A stretch of 64,000 nucleotides of DNA from contig MU839149.1 in NCBI GenBank assembly GCA_030685235.1, forward strand, positions 179,451-243,450, read 5' to 3'. Position 1 is the stretch's first letter; the number at the start of each line of letters is the position of its first letter. Both the position numbers and the translations under genes were made by a program. Origin of the DNA: Copromyces sp. CBS 386.78 (taxonomy: Eukaryota; Ascomycota; Sordariomycetes; Sordariales; Sordariaceae). Below are positions 1 through 11,389 of this stretch, one piece after another. The notes under the pieces are model-generated. The model saw only the letters and a list, made by a program, of their open reading frames with translations. It was not told where the DNA came from and did not search any database.

Positions 1-802
1 GCCGTTAAAGCATAAGAATTTACAGTTTTTGGGTCGAATTGGTTTCTTGGTTGGGGAAGTTAAGGTTAGAGAAGATGATAAGACGGAAAGTAGCAGGGAG
101 TCTTATGGTTTTGATGATGATTTGATGCAGCAATGTGTTGTTAGTTGTGAGTTGCTGTTGTTGGGCTCGAGAGATTGTTGCTAACGGGCTGCCCAATTTA
201 AGAAATCATTCTTCATTTCATTCGCCTGTTTTAAAAAGTAGAGATGCATGAATGCAGGAGGGGAGAGGCCGGGAACGGGACCCAGAGAGAGAGAGAGAGA
301 AAGGAGAGAGGGGGTTGGCCGGATTGGCATGTCTAGTTTACCGTAGAAACATGTACACAAGACAAGGACTCTAGGTGGTTATGAGCTACTACTATCCACT
401 GCAGATTTTACAATTCGGCATTGAGATTACTTAAGCTTTTGGTTTGCGAGAGAGCGTCCTTTTTCAGATAGTTATTTTGTTCTGTTTGGTTCCCGTCCTT
501 TTCTCGTCCTGATTCTTCCATGGGGAGACTATCGATGCCGAATTGCCCGTTGTACATGCCTCTCCGTAAACACCCACCGAGTGACCCCGGAACTCCCGTG
601 GTGGGGCCGGTCCAGCGCCTGAAGGAAGCCGCGCTACAGCGGCGGGGATGGCGCAGTGATCCACGCCTGCCCCTGGCGGGCGTTATGCCGAAAGTAAATG
701 GGCGCACGGGCCACCACCGGCCGTGTACCGTCCAGAAAAGTTGAGCGGCCGATTTACAACATCCTTCCCGACGACGATGTGTCCGACCCCAGCATTTCCA
801 CC
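1..802. other. Intergenic, 5' flank of MRP4
   Basis: No convincing coding region is visible on either strand. A purine-rich stretch with a GA dinucleotide run lies around 281-311. The left 200 bases could be flank or UTR of a gene outside the window, but nothing proves it. Confidence 0.5.
281..311. repeat. GA microsatellite
   Basis: A run of about eight GA dinucleotides followed by imperfect purine-only sequence, in the upstream region of the uS2m gene. Such tracts are common in Neurospora promoters and often vary in length between strains. Confidence 0.7.
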
Positions 803-2245
803 ATGATTGTTCGGAATATCGGCGCGCGGTTAGGTGTGTATTCCGGTCTCTTCCTCGTGCAAGTCATATGATGGCAAGCTGACGTTCTCGCTTCAGGCCG
901 ACGGGCCCTGGCCACTCCTCTTTCGCGGGCCTCTCTCCAGGCCCAGTCGCGATTCTACTCCCAGGACAACTCCACTGCGCCGCCGCCGACGACGACGAAC
1001 ACCAAGAAGCAGACTGCTGCCAAGACTACCTTTGCCGAGCCTACCCTCGAGGAGCAGGCCGACTTCTACGCCGAGAGCCTTGAGAAGCCCACTCCCGAGT
1101 TCGTCGCTTCCCCGTACGCCGCCGCCGAGGCCTGGGGGGGGTCCGGGACCTCCGCCACCACTGCCACCGAGACCGTTACGACATGGGACCCAACCCTCGT
1201 CGACGCGGAGGCGCTTAAGCTTAAGCAGCAAATCGAGGCTATCCCCGGCAACTTCAAGCTCTTCAAGCAGACCAAGGCGCAAACGCAGAAGGTCGGCGCG
1301 GGCGTCGAGGTCCGCTACATCCCCGAGCAGTACCTCCGCGACCCGCCCTCGGACGCCTCGCTCGAGGACCTCATGGCCGCCCAGGCCCACATGGGCCACA
1401 ACACCTCGCTCTGGAACCCGGCCAACGCGCGCTACATCTACGGCGTGCGCCAGGGCATCCACATCATCTCGCTGGAGACGACATCTATCCACCTGCGCCG
1501 CGCCTCCCGCGTCGTCGAGGAGGTCGCCTACCGCGGCGGCCTGATCCTCTTCGTCGGCACCCGTCCCGGTCAGCGCCCCATCGTCGTGCGCTCCGCCCAG
1601 CTGGCCAAGGCCTGCCACCTGTTCACCAAGTGGAGGCCCGGCACCATCACCAACCGCGAGCAGCTGCTGGGAGGTGTTCCGCTGACCGTGGTGGACGAGC
1701 TCGATCGCCCGCTCCAAGGGTTCGAGGACCATATACAGGACCGCCGACCCTTGGCCCCGGATCTCGTCGTGTGCTTGAACCCCAAGGAGAACATGACCAT
1801 GTTGTACGAGTGCAGCTTGGCCAAGATCCCGACTATCGGTATCATTGATACCAACGCCAATCCTTCGTGGGTTACGTACCAGATCCCCGCCAACGATGAC
1901 AGGTAGGGAAACCTCTACGCTACTGCGTGTGATGTTTATGTGCAGTTGCTGACAGTCATGATTTACAGTTTGCGAGCAACCGCCCTCATCAGCGGCGTCC
2001 TCGGCCGGGCCGGTGAGCGTGGCCAGAAGCGCAGACTCGAAGCGGCGCAGCGCGGCGTGGTCACATGGAAGACGCCCTCCGAAGTACAGGGTTACTTTGA
2101 GCTGGCTAAGGCGCGGGCGGCCGACGCCCGGATGAGATCGAGACAGGACAACAGCGTGGAGGTGCAGAAGGAAAAGGACACGTTCTTGAGCGAGGATGCG
2201 CTCAGGGCCATGTTTGGTGGTGAGGGTTCTGATGCTCGTGTATAA
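803..2245 (+). CDS. mrp4: Mitochondrial small ribosomal subunit protein uS2m (Mrp4-like)
   Basis: Three exons, 803-833, 897-1902 and 1969-2245, give 437 residues. The introns have GTGTGT...CAG (63 nt, with a GCTGAC branch-like site) and GTAGGG...CAG (66 nt) borders. The ATG at 803 sits in a good context (CCACC before it) and opens an Arg/Ala/Ser-rich presequence (about residues 1-35) typical of matrix import. The uS2 fold begins near residue 165 with AQAHMGHN and continues through GVRQGIHIISLE, FVGTRPGQRPIV and the PTIGIIDTNANPSWVTY signature, all standard S2 motifs. The protein is part of the body of the mitoribosomal small subunit. The N-terminal extension of about 165 residues and a charged C-terminal tail are usual in fungal homologues. 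The first exon is only 31 nt and is inferred from splice signals and frame. Confidence 0.93.
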
Positions 2246-2609
2246 GAAAAGAAACTGACAGAAGGAAATGTGGAAATGTATTATCATGGCACCGAGCAAG
2301 AGAAACCAGACCTGGGCCGCCCCCCCCTCCTCCCCCTTTGTGTTGAGGGCCGAGGGTGTGCAAAGCAAACAAGCAAAGCATGCCCGTGGAAAGGGGTTGT
2401 TGTAGAATAGCATCTTTATTGTACTATATACCGAAATACCTAGTCTTTGCAAAACGATGAGATGAGATGAGTTGGGGAGATTGTGAGTGAGGGTGAGTTT
2501 CGGTATTGGATCAACTCGGTTTATATACCTCAGCATTCAGGTCAGACTGGCAGTGCAGGCTTCTTTATACTCAGTAGCTTTGCCATTTGCTTCCACAGCC
2601 ACGAACATA

Positions 2610-2785
2610 CCGCAATATTTCGGAGCATCCCGGTTTAAAGCTTCCCTGGAATCAGGCAGAATCTGTATACCGGAGGCACTTCCTGCATTGCTGACTGCTC
2701 GAATCTAAGGTACCTCATACATAGGTAGATTAGTTCTGTGATTTAGGCCTCGGAATCTTAAACGGGATCACCCGAAATATTGCGG
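2610..2785. mobile_element. MITE-like element with TA target duplication
   Basis: The left end, starting CCGCAATATTTCGG at 2610, matches the reverse complement of the right end (CCGAAATATTGCGG ending at 2785). The first 14 bases are perfect and similarity continues, with a few mismatches and indels, for about 36 bases per arm (2610-2645 and 2752-2785). Both ends are flanked by TA (2608-2609 and 2786-2787), the target duplication of Tc1/mariner-type elements. The interior is about 105 bp and non-coding. It is not visibly RIP-mutated, fitting the escape of repeats shorter than the RIP length threshold. Family assignment is inferred from ends and TA only. Confidence 0.75.
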
Positions 2786-4511
2786 TACCTACATGACAGC
2801 CAAACGCAGCTGGCAGACCTGCGTTCAACCCTACAAGGAACATATATCCGCACGATTATGGCTCTGCAATCAATATAGAAACAGAGTGTGAGGGGGAAAA
2901 GCTTCAAGTTGTGATTCAATTGAATTGATTGCAGATCGGAAGATCGGATGGGACAATGAGGGGGGAGTGAAAAGAGAGAATCGAACCTCCACAGGCCTGG
3001 AGAGTGGACATGACATTGAAATCCGTCCCCAACCATCCCATCCTTCCTGGCAGGCCTTTGTTTACCTTGCCATTGATGTACTTGCTTTCATCCCTTGTGT
3101 GCCTAGCTGACTTTTTCCATTTGTGAATGCCCGCTTCTCACGCACGTGGATCTGACGGTCAGGGCACGAGAATGTTATGGAGGTAGTGTTGTTGGTAAAT
3201 AAATAAAGATGGGGAAGAAAGAAGAAGCTGTGTGGTAGAAGGAGCGACGTCCTTATATAAAGACCGGATGAAAAACCGAAGATGCATGCGATCCCGTCCG
3301 GCATGTCTCACTGGCAGCACCGTGGGCCGCCCGTCGGTCCCGACATTGAGTTTTACCGCAATTCCGCAAAGACTCGGAGCAGTGCTCGTACCTAGGTTGC
3401 CATGGAACTGGAAGCTTCTTCGTTCTGGTCCCCTTCGCGCCGAGGGGTTTTGTATGTTTGTTTAGTCTATTTTCCAAGGAAACCGTGCATAAGCTGGAGT
3501 ATAAGCATAGCGATCATGTACCTATGTACCTATGCCGTTTATGCCCGCGAAATGCCCGCGAAATGTAGTCAGACGTGGGGGGGTGGGCAGCTTCCATTTC
3601 TACTCCGAAGCACAACAAATTCGAGAATGTAGGGCAAAAAAAGCACAGGAGAGCTGGCGGGTGGCAGTGCTGGGAAGATCATGCGTGCAAGATCCATCCA
3701 ACCGTCTTGCATACAAAATTTCTGGCCGGCATGCATGTTCCAGGGAACTCAACCCTGCCTCGTGCCTGCCTTTCCGAATTCTCAATTTCACAAGTTTATA
3801 CCTCTTTTGCCCACAGAGTACCAAATGATCTCGCGAAATCCCCCTTTGCAGAAACCTTGGGTTGACTTTTGAGCCACATAGTACTGTGGCAAATCTCGTG
3901 TAGGGTGCAAGTCAGCCTGGAGGTTACTGTCGGGCGCCCAAAGGGGGAATATGCGATGCTTCGGTGCATTCTGCCCGGTTTTACCGAGTTTCTGCGGTAC
4001 GTATCCTGTGCTCTTGCAGACACCGTTTTCAGAAAAGTCAAAGTGGAAAGTATAGCCGCAAAGACAGGACACTTCTCGCGTCACTCGACGAGTGGGTTCG
4101 CTCTTACTCCACGAATGAAGCCTCGGGATGTTGAGTTTCATGGGGAAGGAGCTGTGTAGATAGATGTCTGAGTAAATAATGATGACTAAGCCACTCCGCG
4201 GACACCTCCATTTCAACCGAAAAAAGGGGAGTCTTCTCATCCTCTTTTTGTTCCCCATGAGCACAAATTATCACCACAGCCGAATAGTTCAGAACGACGG
4301 GGATCCAACTGAACCCAAACACTCTTGTCAGATTCGCCGCCGCCGCCCGCACCACCCAAACCACCCAAACCATCCACGCTACGCACGGGGAGACGGAGAC
4401 GGGGGGCTCGCCGTGCTCAGACCTGCGACGGCGCGTTTATTCAGTCACGTCAAACAACTCACATGCTTGTTCGGGTTCCTGTTGCACTTGGCGGCCGGTG
4501 CACAACAGCAG

Positions 4512-4562
4512 GTGACAGGACAGGACGAGACAGGACAAGCAAGACAAGCAAGACAAGACGAC
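4512..4562. repeat. Imperfect GACAGGAC / AGACAAGCA tandem stretch
   Basis: Purine/C-rich short units (acaggac, agacaag) repeat imperfectly about six times. It is a minisatellite-like stretch with no coding signal, 0.7 kb upstream of the Spt10-like start. Confidence 0.5.
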
Positions 4563-5255
4563 TGGGCCAGACAAAGAGTACAAGCCGGTTTGTGATTGGT
4601 GATCCAGCACTGGTCATCGGCACGCCTTCGAAGTAGTGTCCACCAGTCCATTCGGTCGGTGCGACTCCCGGGTACTACCGTCCCTTACTTTTCTTCGGTG
4701 TGCCGTGTTCGACCGGGAACAGACGAGAACCCCGGGGATTGGAGTTGTCAGGTGGGGCTGAGTGGGTGTGTCACCCCGGGCCTCCGTTTTCGGCACCAAA
4801 GCATCCGCCGTCACCAAGTCACCAAAGTGCCGGATCTCGGCCACGGTCACGGCCCCGCTTTCCCGAGAGTCCCGTCCCGATACGGATTCGAACTAAATCA
4901 CCCAGTTTGGTCTTGCTTGTTACTTTACCCCGCCACGTATCTATATACGGTATAGAATACTAGGTGGCCCGATTGGACGACCTTCTTTCAAATCTCGCGC
5001 TCGCACACACACCACTTGGTTCATCCAACGAGTTTTGTCCTTTCGGCTTCAACTAGCTTGGATAGTTAGTTGTCATTTGTTTACAAAGTCAGTGCGTATG
5101 ATATGACCTCGATCCTTTTCATTACAATGAAATGCACCTTTATACTCGGGAATAACGTGGCTAACACCATTGGCAGGACGCATATCTTGACATCGCGAGT
5201 GTTTGAGTCCTTTTCAACCTTCAGATCAATTGACTTGCTGCAAGAACGTGACAAG

Positions 5256-8200
5256 ATGCCAGCCATCCTTGACGACCCCTCAGCCGCAACCATCTACCGC
5301 GTCTCTGGAGCGGAACCATATCCCGACCCTGCTCACCCTTCTTTCCCGCGCACCATCGCCCTTCGCCATGTGACTTTGCGGGATCGCACGACGGTGGCTA
5401 CCGTTGTCCCCTTTGCCTCGCGCCATCAGGTGCCCGATTCCTTGCTTCACTATCTCCATGATCAGTTCAACAACGAAATCGAGGGTGGTGACACCTATCC
5501 CATGACGGACCCCATGGAGTTCGACAAGTTCGCCGACTACTGGTTCCAGAACTTTGCTGGCGTCATGCTTCTCGGTCAGATCGAGCGCCTCGAGGAGATT
5601 GTCGACAACCAGAACTGGCCGACAGAGTGTCTGGGCACCTTCTACATCAAGCCCAACTACCCTGGTCGCAGCAGCCACATCTGCAATGCCGGTTTCATTG
5701 TGACGGATACCTCCCGTAACCGTGGTGTCGGTCGACTCATGGGTGAGACCTACCTGGACTGGGCACCCAAGCTGGGCTACACGTACTCGGTCTTCAATCT
5801 CGTGTACGAGACCAACGTGGCGTCGGTCAAGATCTGGGACGGCTTGGGCTTCAAGCGCATCGGCCGTGTCAAGGGGGCCGGCAACCTCAAGAGTCACCCG
5901 GGCTCTCTGGTGGACGCCATCATCTTTGGCCGGGACCTGGGCGACGCCGAAGGTAACGAAGAACTTGTGAGTGAAGAGCGTTTCGACAAGATCAGGTTCT
6001 ACCTCAAGCACAGCCGCTATCCTAACGGGGCTGACCGAGCCGAGAAAAGCAGGCTGCGTAGCGCCGCGACCCACTACAGGCTACTCGACGGTGACATCCT
6101 CATGCTCAAGGACAGGGAGGTCATCTCAGACCCGCGCCGCCAGTACGACATTGCGAGAGAGGTACACAACCAGTCGCACGCGGGCATCAACAGAACCACG
6201 GCTACCATTACGGAGCGCTACCACTGGAGTCGCATTAAGGAGACGGTCTCGGATGTTATTAGAAACTGTTCCGAATGCAAAGAACTGGGAAAGTCTTCAT
6301 TGCCATCCACGTCCCAAGCTCAGCAGCAGCAGCAGCAGCTCCAGCCCCCATTGTCCAATATCATGTCGCCCCCAGTGTCTAATATCATGACTACAACGTC
6401 CACCGGTATAAAGCGTCCGATGCTCAGCCCACCCATTGATGCCAGCAGCTCCAAGCGACCAACAACCACCCCATCTCCTGGTTTTGTTACGGCTGGTGAT
6501 ACTGTTACCATCAGTGATCAGTCCAGACCGCTCCCTATACCTGCCTTGCCGCCCGAGCCACCATCTCATATAGATCCCCATGCTGCCTCATCGCATCACT
6601 ATAACCAGAGCCATCCGCATTTTACTGATGCCAGCGGTCACCAAATCTCCATCTTGACGTCCCCTTCCCCCGGTCCTCCCATGCAGGTAACCCCTGTTAC
6701 AACAACGAACCTAGCCACCGTTCAGCATAACCCCTTTGCTCGTCACACACAGGCGCATGAAAGTCCGATGCTACCATATCATCCTTCCCCTCCTTCTCCT
6801 CCGCATCATCACCATCACTATCCACCTCCTTATCCTTCCCACTCGCATCATGAACGGCAACATCAGTCTGAACCAGCACCTTCTCAACACCACCAGCCTC
6901 ATCACCCGCACGTCTTCTTGCCCCCTCTTATCGATCCACAAATGATAAGCCAACCGGGCCCATCACCTGCGCGAAGAGCCACAGCCCATCACCGCACCTT
7001 AAGCAACCATGGACAAGTTCATAACGAGCAAGACTACACACAGCAGCATCCTCAGCCTCAGCCTCATCAACCATTTCACCATCGCCATCCTCTTCATCCG
7101 CCACCGCAGCAGATGCATACGCCGACAGTTCACAGCAGTAACAATCCACAACATCAAATCCACCCTTCACAGCTGGACACCCCGACTGCACGCCACCCTC
7201 GACCTCACCCGTCCCATGGCGCTGGCGCTCAACATTATCCTCCAGAGACAATGAGAACTCTTCCCATGGACGGTCATAATCACATTGTGCAGCAGCATGA
7301 TGCCCCCCATCAGCAGTATCCACAGTACCAGTATGCGCCGCATCCGCAGCAGCATCATCCCCAGCAAATGCATCCTCATCCTCTGCAGCAGCCGCAGCAG
7401 CAGCAGCAGACTCAACAACATCAAAGCCCCGGGCCATTTCAAGACCAACCCCAGCAGCATTACGCCGGTGGAGCCTCATCTGCTTCCGAACCTGATCCGG
7501 ATTCGGATACGTTCCAGGCTTTGTTGACTGTTGCGGGTACCGAGGCTGTTGGGATAGGGATGGGTAGGGGTGGCCATAACGAACGTAGCCATCCTCATGG
7601 ACGTGTCGGTCACTATGATCCCATTCAGGAGAGTGGACCTGGGTCATCCGAAGGTGGGAGGGTGGATCACACACTTGGAGGTGAGAAACGGGGCGGGAGT
7701 AGTGGCGGTGGTGGACAAGCCGGGGAAGGGGCAAACTTGCATAGTAGTAGAGGTAGCGGTGGACATCCTGAACAAGCTGCTAGGCACGGAATGGGGCCAG
7801 AATTGCTGTCAGCAAGAGAAGATCATCGAATGGAGGAAGAAGACATGGCAGCGGCAGCGGAAGGCGATGAAGCGATTGATAAGGACTTGGATATGCTGAT
7901 TGAAACGAGCAGTGAGGATGCGGACGACAAAGGTCAGGATGAGTATCAGGAGGCCACCGCAGCAAAGCCGCCAAGAAGATGTACGTCTGTGATGGAAAGC
8001 GTAAGAGAACAACAGTCGGGCGTCAGCGCCAGCACCAACGGCGATGTGGACATGGCCACAGGCAGCACTCCGGGTTCACGTTTCACAAGCATCAACAACA
8101 GCGGCCGAAACCGCCACGGCCAGGGAGAAGCTGAAACAACAGGATCAGCTAGAGCCACCAGTACTTCTTCTACAAGTACATGGAACGCCATCAACAGCAG

Positions 8201-8978
8201 CCGGAGTAGAAGCACGCGCTCAGACGAGGAGGCGGCGGCGGCGGAAGAGCCAGAACGCGATGATAATGATATTGACATGGCTTTGAACGATGACCCGGAG
8301 GAGGCTGAGGAAGACAACCGGGTTCAGGGCCAGGACGACCAGGACCATCTGACATTACGCGGAGGCAATATGGATGTGGCGGAGGCGGAGGAGGTTTTGA
8401 CAGACGGCCAGGGCCACCACGGCCAAGCGCAAGATCGGGATCACGATCAGGATTGGCAAGAAGGTGCCGACAACAATTACACTGATACCGATGCTCATAA
8501 TCATGATGATCCTGATCAACACAATGTCGATCCGGATCCGGGTCCAGATCTAGACGCAATGGACACGACGACAAGAAAGGAGGAAGCAGAAACAAGCCCC
8601 GAAACAATCCCCGGGACAGGAACAACTACCGCGACACTTACCCCACGTGCTGCGACGAGGGCTACGAGTTTGGAATTAATAGCACCTGGAGGCCCAGGTT
8701 CAAGGAGAGACTCTTCGAGATCAGACGGAGAAGGAGAGGATGCAGTGATGGGTGGTGGTGGTGGCGGCAGCAGTACTCGTGATGTCGATGGCAGCGGCAT
8801 TGGTCATGGCGATAAGGAGAAGGAAAGTGAGGGGACTGTGGGTGGCAGTTCTGGAGCAACAGCCCATGGAGGTGGTGGGAGCGGTAGTGCGAGTGCGAAT
8901 GGAAGTGCGAGCATAAGTGGAAAGATGGATGTGAGCCACTTGCTTTCCGGTAACGACGATGGAGATGGCAGTGAGTAG
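5256..8978 (+). CDS. Spt10-like GNAT acetyltransferase with integrase-type HHCC zinc finger and long low-complexity tail
   Basis: A single open frame of 1240 residues from the ATG at 5256; the frame is open further upstream, but that part overlaps a probable 5' UTR intron. Residues about 30-235 form a GNAT domain: the acetyl-CoA loop reads NRGVGRLMGETYL (about 153-165), followed by the NLVYETNVASVKIWDGLGF beta-alpha unit. Residues 304-341 hold a finger with H304, H308, C338 and C341 (H-x3-H-x29-C-x2-C), the pattern of retroelement-integrase N-terminal domains. Yeast Spt10, an activator of histone genes, is known to join a GNAT domain to such a finger, so a nuclear DNA-binding, histone-gene regulatory role is the best inference. 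From about residue 350 the protein is low complexity: poly-Q, then His/Pro/Gln-rich, then Gly/Ser-rich and strongly acidic. The 3' end is uncertain because GTGAGT and GTAAGT donor-like sites lie at the stop. Confidence 0.85.
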   Translation: MPAILDDPSAATIYRVSGAEPYPDPAHPSFPRTIALRHVTLRDRTTVATVVPFASRHQVPDSLLHYLHDQFNNEIEGGDTYPMTDPMEFDKFADYWFQNFAGVMLLGQIERLEEIVDNQNWPTECLGTFYIKPNYPGRSSHICNAGFIVTDTSRNRGVGRLMGETYLDWAPKLGYTYSVFNLVYETNVASVKIWDGLGFKRIGRVKGAGNLKSHPGSLVDAIIFGRDLGDAEGNEELVSEERFDKIRFYLKHSRYPNGADRAEKSRLRSAATHYRLLDGDILMLKDREVISDPRRQYDIAREVHNQSHAGINRTTATITERYHWSRIKETVSDVIRNCSECKELGKSSLPSTSQAQQQQQQLQPPLSNIMSPPVSNIMTTTSTGIKRPMLSPPIDASSSKRPTTTPSPGFVTAGDTVTISDQSRPLPIPALPPEPPSHIDPHAASSHHYNQSHPHFTDASGHQISILTSPSPGPPMQVTPVTTTNLATVQHNPFARHTQAHESPMLPYHPSPPSPPHHHHHYPPPYPSHSHHERQHQSEPAPSQHHQPHHPHVFLPPLIDPQMISQPGPSPARRATAHHRTLSNHGQVHNEQDYTQQHPQPQPHQPFHHRHPLHPPPQQMHTPTVHSSNNPQHQIHPSQLDTPTARHPRPHPSHGAGAQHYPPETMRTLPMDGHNHIVQQHDAPHQQYPQYQYAPHPQQHHPQQMHPHPLQQPQQQQQTQQHQSPGPFQDQPQQHYAGGASSASEPDPDSDTFQALLTVAGTEAVGIGMGRGGHNERSHPHGRVGHYDPIQESGPGSSEGGRVDHTLGGEKRGGSSGGGGQAGEGANLHSSRGSGGHPEQAARHGMGPELLSAREDHRMEEEDMAAAAEGDEAIDKDLDMLIETSSEDADDKGQDEYQEATAAKPPRRCTSVMESVREQQSGVSASTNGDVDMATGSTPGSRFTSINNSGRNRHGQGEAETTGSARATSTSSTSTWNAINSSRSRSTRSDEEAAAAEEPERDDNDIDMALNDDPEEAEEDNRVQGQDDQDHLTLRGGNMDVAEAEEVLTDGQGHHGQAQDRDHDQDWQEGADNNYTDTDAHNHDDPDQHNVDPDPGPDLDAMDTTTRKEEAETSPETIPGTGTTTATLTPRAATRATSLELIAPGGPGSRRDSSRSDGEGEDAVMGGGGGGSSTRDVDGSGIGHGDKEKESEGTVGGSSGATAHGGGGSGSASANGSASISGKMDVSHLLSGNDDGDGSE

Positions 8979-9540
8979 GAAACATACAAGGTAAGTAGTT
9001 GGAGGAGCTGCCGACGCTTCAGTTAGTATACGCGACGTCTGGTCAATTGAATACGAAAAAGAGGGAGAGAGAGAGAACATAGGTAGAGAAGAGGGTTGTG
9101 GTTTTTGGAATGTCCCTGTCGAGGCCCTGTTTTCTGTCAACATTATTGCGAAGGGCAACGCAGCGAGTAAGATAAAGACAGTTGGAGGCCATTAGTGGTG
9201 GTGCTTGCTTTTGGTTATACAACTCAGTCAACAATAGAATACACATAGAAGAAAGAGTCTTTCTAGCCTTTTTGAATCCATGTCGCGCAACTCTCCCGAC
9301 ATGCATCATCAAGACCTTGCGAAACACAAAAGGGCAGGAAAAAAATGCAGCAGCCTATACAGGGCCAACACCGAGAGTGCGGTGCGTACATACATCATGT
9401 CACCTGAATCACCCGACCGCTGACAATGTTCATAACAAGCTTGACAGAATCATTTGTACAGGTATATTCCCACACCATGCCATCTAAATTACGTTTGTTA
9501 TCATCATCTTTTAACTTAACATAACCCCGGTGGTCTCCAT
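8979..9540. other. Intergenic between convergent genes
   Basis: This is the shared 3' region of the Spt10-like gene and CCT7. No coding or RNA signal is seen; it probably holds both 3' UTRs and polyadenylation sites. Confidence 0.6.
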
Positions 9541-11389
9541 CTACCGCCTAGGCATGCCACGGCCTCTACCTCTCAAAGCCCTCTGGGCCGCACCGGGCGG
9601 CAATTTCTGACCAGGAGCCTGTGGCGCCTGGCTCTCCTCGTTCCTGATGGTCTCGTCCACACCGAGAATGAGGCAAGCCGCCTCGGTGGCCGCCTGGAGG
9701 GCGTTGATCTTGACGAGCGCGGGCTCCCAGACGAAGCGCTCCATCATGTCGCAGACGCCCTCGTTCCTGAAGTCAACACCTGCCCACGTGTTGCCCTTGC
9801 GGTGCTCGACGCGGAGCTTGTTGAGGATGTCGGTGGCGTCGAAGCCGGCGTTGTCGCAGAGCTGACGGGGGATGATCTCGAGGGCCTTGGCAAAGGACTT
9901 GATGATGGCCTGCTGCTTGTGCGCGACGTCGCGATCGGCGAAGCGGTGCAGGTAGGCGGAAATCTCCATCTCGACGGCACCGCCGCCGCCGACAATGGTC
10001 TTGTTGCGGATGGCGCGCTTGACGATCATGATGGCGTCGTGCAGGGAGCGCTCGACCTCGGCGATGAACTGCTCGGCGCCGCCGCGCAGGACGAGCGTGC
10101 ACGTCTTGGCCGACGGGCAGTCCTCGAAGAAGTTGAAGCGCTCGCCGCCGATCTGGCGCTCCTCAAAGGTGCCGCAGGTGCCGAGATGCTCGGGCAGGAT
10201 GTCGGAGCAGGTGCTCTGGACGGTGGCGCCGGTGGCCTGGACGACGCGCTCCATATCCTCCGAGGTGACGCGGCCGGCGCAGAAGATGTCGCGGTCGGCA
10301 AAGTACTGGGTGGCCAGATCGCCAATGGGCAGCTTGGACAGCACCACCTTGGCGCCTGTCGCGTGCACAGCCTCGAGCTTCTTGTAGATGATCTGCCACT
10401 CGGCGTCGACGATGGCCTGGTACTCGGAAACCTGCTCGACGCGCACCTCGGCGTTGTCCTTCTCGGCCTTGAGCTCGAGCTCGACGTTGAGGCAGCAAAT
10501 CTTGGGGTTCTTGAACGACTTGGGCTGTTGCTCGAAACCGGCGTACGAGAAGGTCTTCTTGAAGGCGACACCGTTGACGAAGAGCGAGTCGGTCAGGGAG
10601 CCGCCGGGGATCTTCTTCATGCCTATTAACTTTTCGTTGAGATCGTCTTGGTCGAGGGAGAGGACGGCGTCGACAACCACTGCGCACAGGCGGGGATCTG
10701 TTAGTACTAGCGCTAGTGTAGTGTAGTGTAGTGATTCTCTTACTCTCTGTGAAGAAGTCGGTGTTTCTCTTGATGAGCTTGCTGGTCATGGCGGTGGCGG
10801 CCAGCTTGCTCAGGGTCTCGCGGCGGTTGGACTCGTTGGTGCTGATGGCGATCTCCTTGATCTTGTTGACAGCCATGGTGGAGGCCCTCCTCAGGCCCTT
10901 GATGATGATCTGTGAGCTGACACCCTGTTCGACATGTTCCTTGATCTCCTTGAGGATCTCGCCGGCGAGCACGACGACCGAGGTGGTGCCGTCGCCGACT
11001 TCGGCATCTTGTGATCGGGCAATGTCGACGAGGATCCGGGCGGCAGGGTGGACAATGTCGAGGAGCTTCATGACGGTGGCGCCATCGTTTGTGATTGTCT
11101 GCCTGCCGTTCTCGTCCACCATTAATAGGTCACCGCCATAGGGTCCGAGTGTCGACTTGATGGTGGCCTGGACGGCGAGACAGGCGTTGATGTTGGAGAG
11201 GATCTGGGGCTTGCCCTGGGAGGAATCGGTGCCTGTGGGAGTGGTGGTGTCAGTTTGCAATCATTACCTTGGCTTGTTGTGGAAAAGGAGAGGGCAGGAT
11301 GGAGGAGGGGAGGGAGGGACCATGGAGGGGCTGGCTGACTGACCCTCTTTCAGGACAATGATGGTCGGTGTTTGGCCTCCGAAAGACAT
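9541..11389 (-). CDS. cct7: T-complex protein 1 subunit eta (CCT7)
   Basis: Three exons on the minus strand, 11389-11344, 11232-10744 and 10679-9541, give 557 residues. Splice sites are GTCAGT...CAG (111 nt) and GTAAGA...CAG (64 nt); the second exon junction rebuilds an ATG codon in frame. The protein starts [18 protein letters not shown], as eta subunits do, and carries the group II chaperonin signatures [24 protein letters not shown] (catalytic Asp, ATP phosphates) and [11 protein letters not shown]. The Arg/Gly-rich C-terminal tail ([12 protein letters not shown]) is also usual for CCT7. It is one of eight subunits of the cytosolic TRiC/CCT ring that folds actin, tubulin and WD40 proteins. 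Length equals the family norm. The zeta subunit lies 27 kb away in this window. Confidence 0.97.

Larger units (their letters stand above)
2246..5255. other. Long intergenic region with a MITE
   Basis: About 3 kb between uS2m and the Spt10-like gene. It contains a small inverted-repeat element (2610-2785, listed separately), a CCG/CCCAAA-rich patch (4330-4380), an imperfect tandem stretch (4512-4562) and probably the 5' UTR of the downstream gene. A likely 5' UTR intron runs from about 5092 or 5096 (GTGCGT or GTATGA) to 5176 (branch-like GCTAAC, then CAG). Other open frames are short and unrecognisable. Confidence 0.5.

Noticed and set aside
893..2536. 547-codon open frame antisense to the uS2m gene
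   Set aside because: A shadow of the G+C-rich coding strand; it has no domain sense, while the sense frame gives a complete uS2m.
2970..2990. TCGAACC/GGTTCGA string resembling a tRNA T-loop
   Set aside because: The flanking T stem does not pair, and no acceptor or anticodon arm can be built on either strand.
9802..10629. 275-codon open frame antisense to CCT7
   Set aside because: Repetitive Leu/Gly/Asp composition typical of antisense shadows; no start or splice logic.
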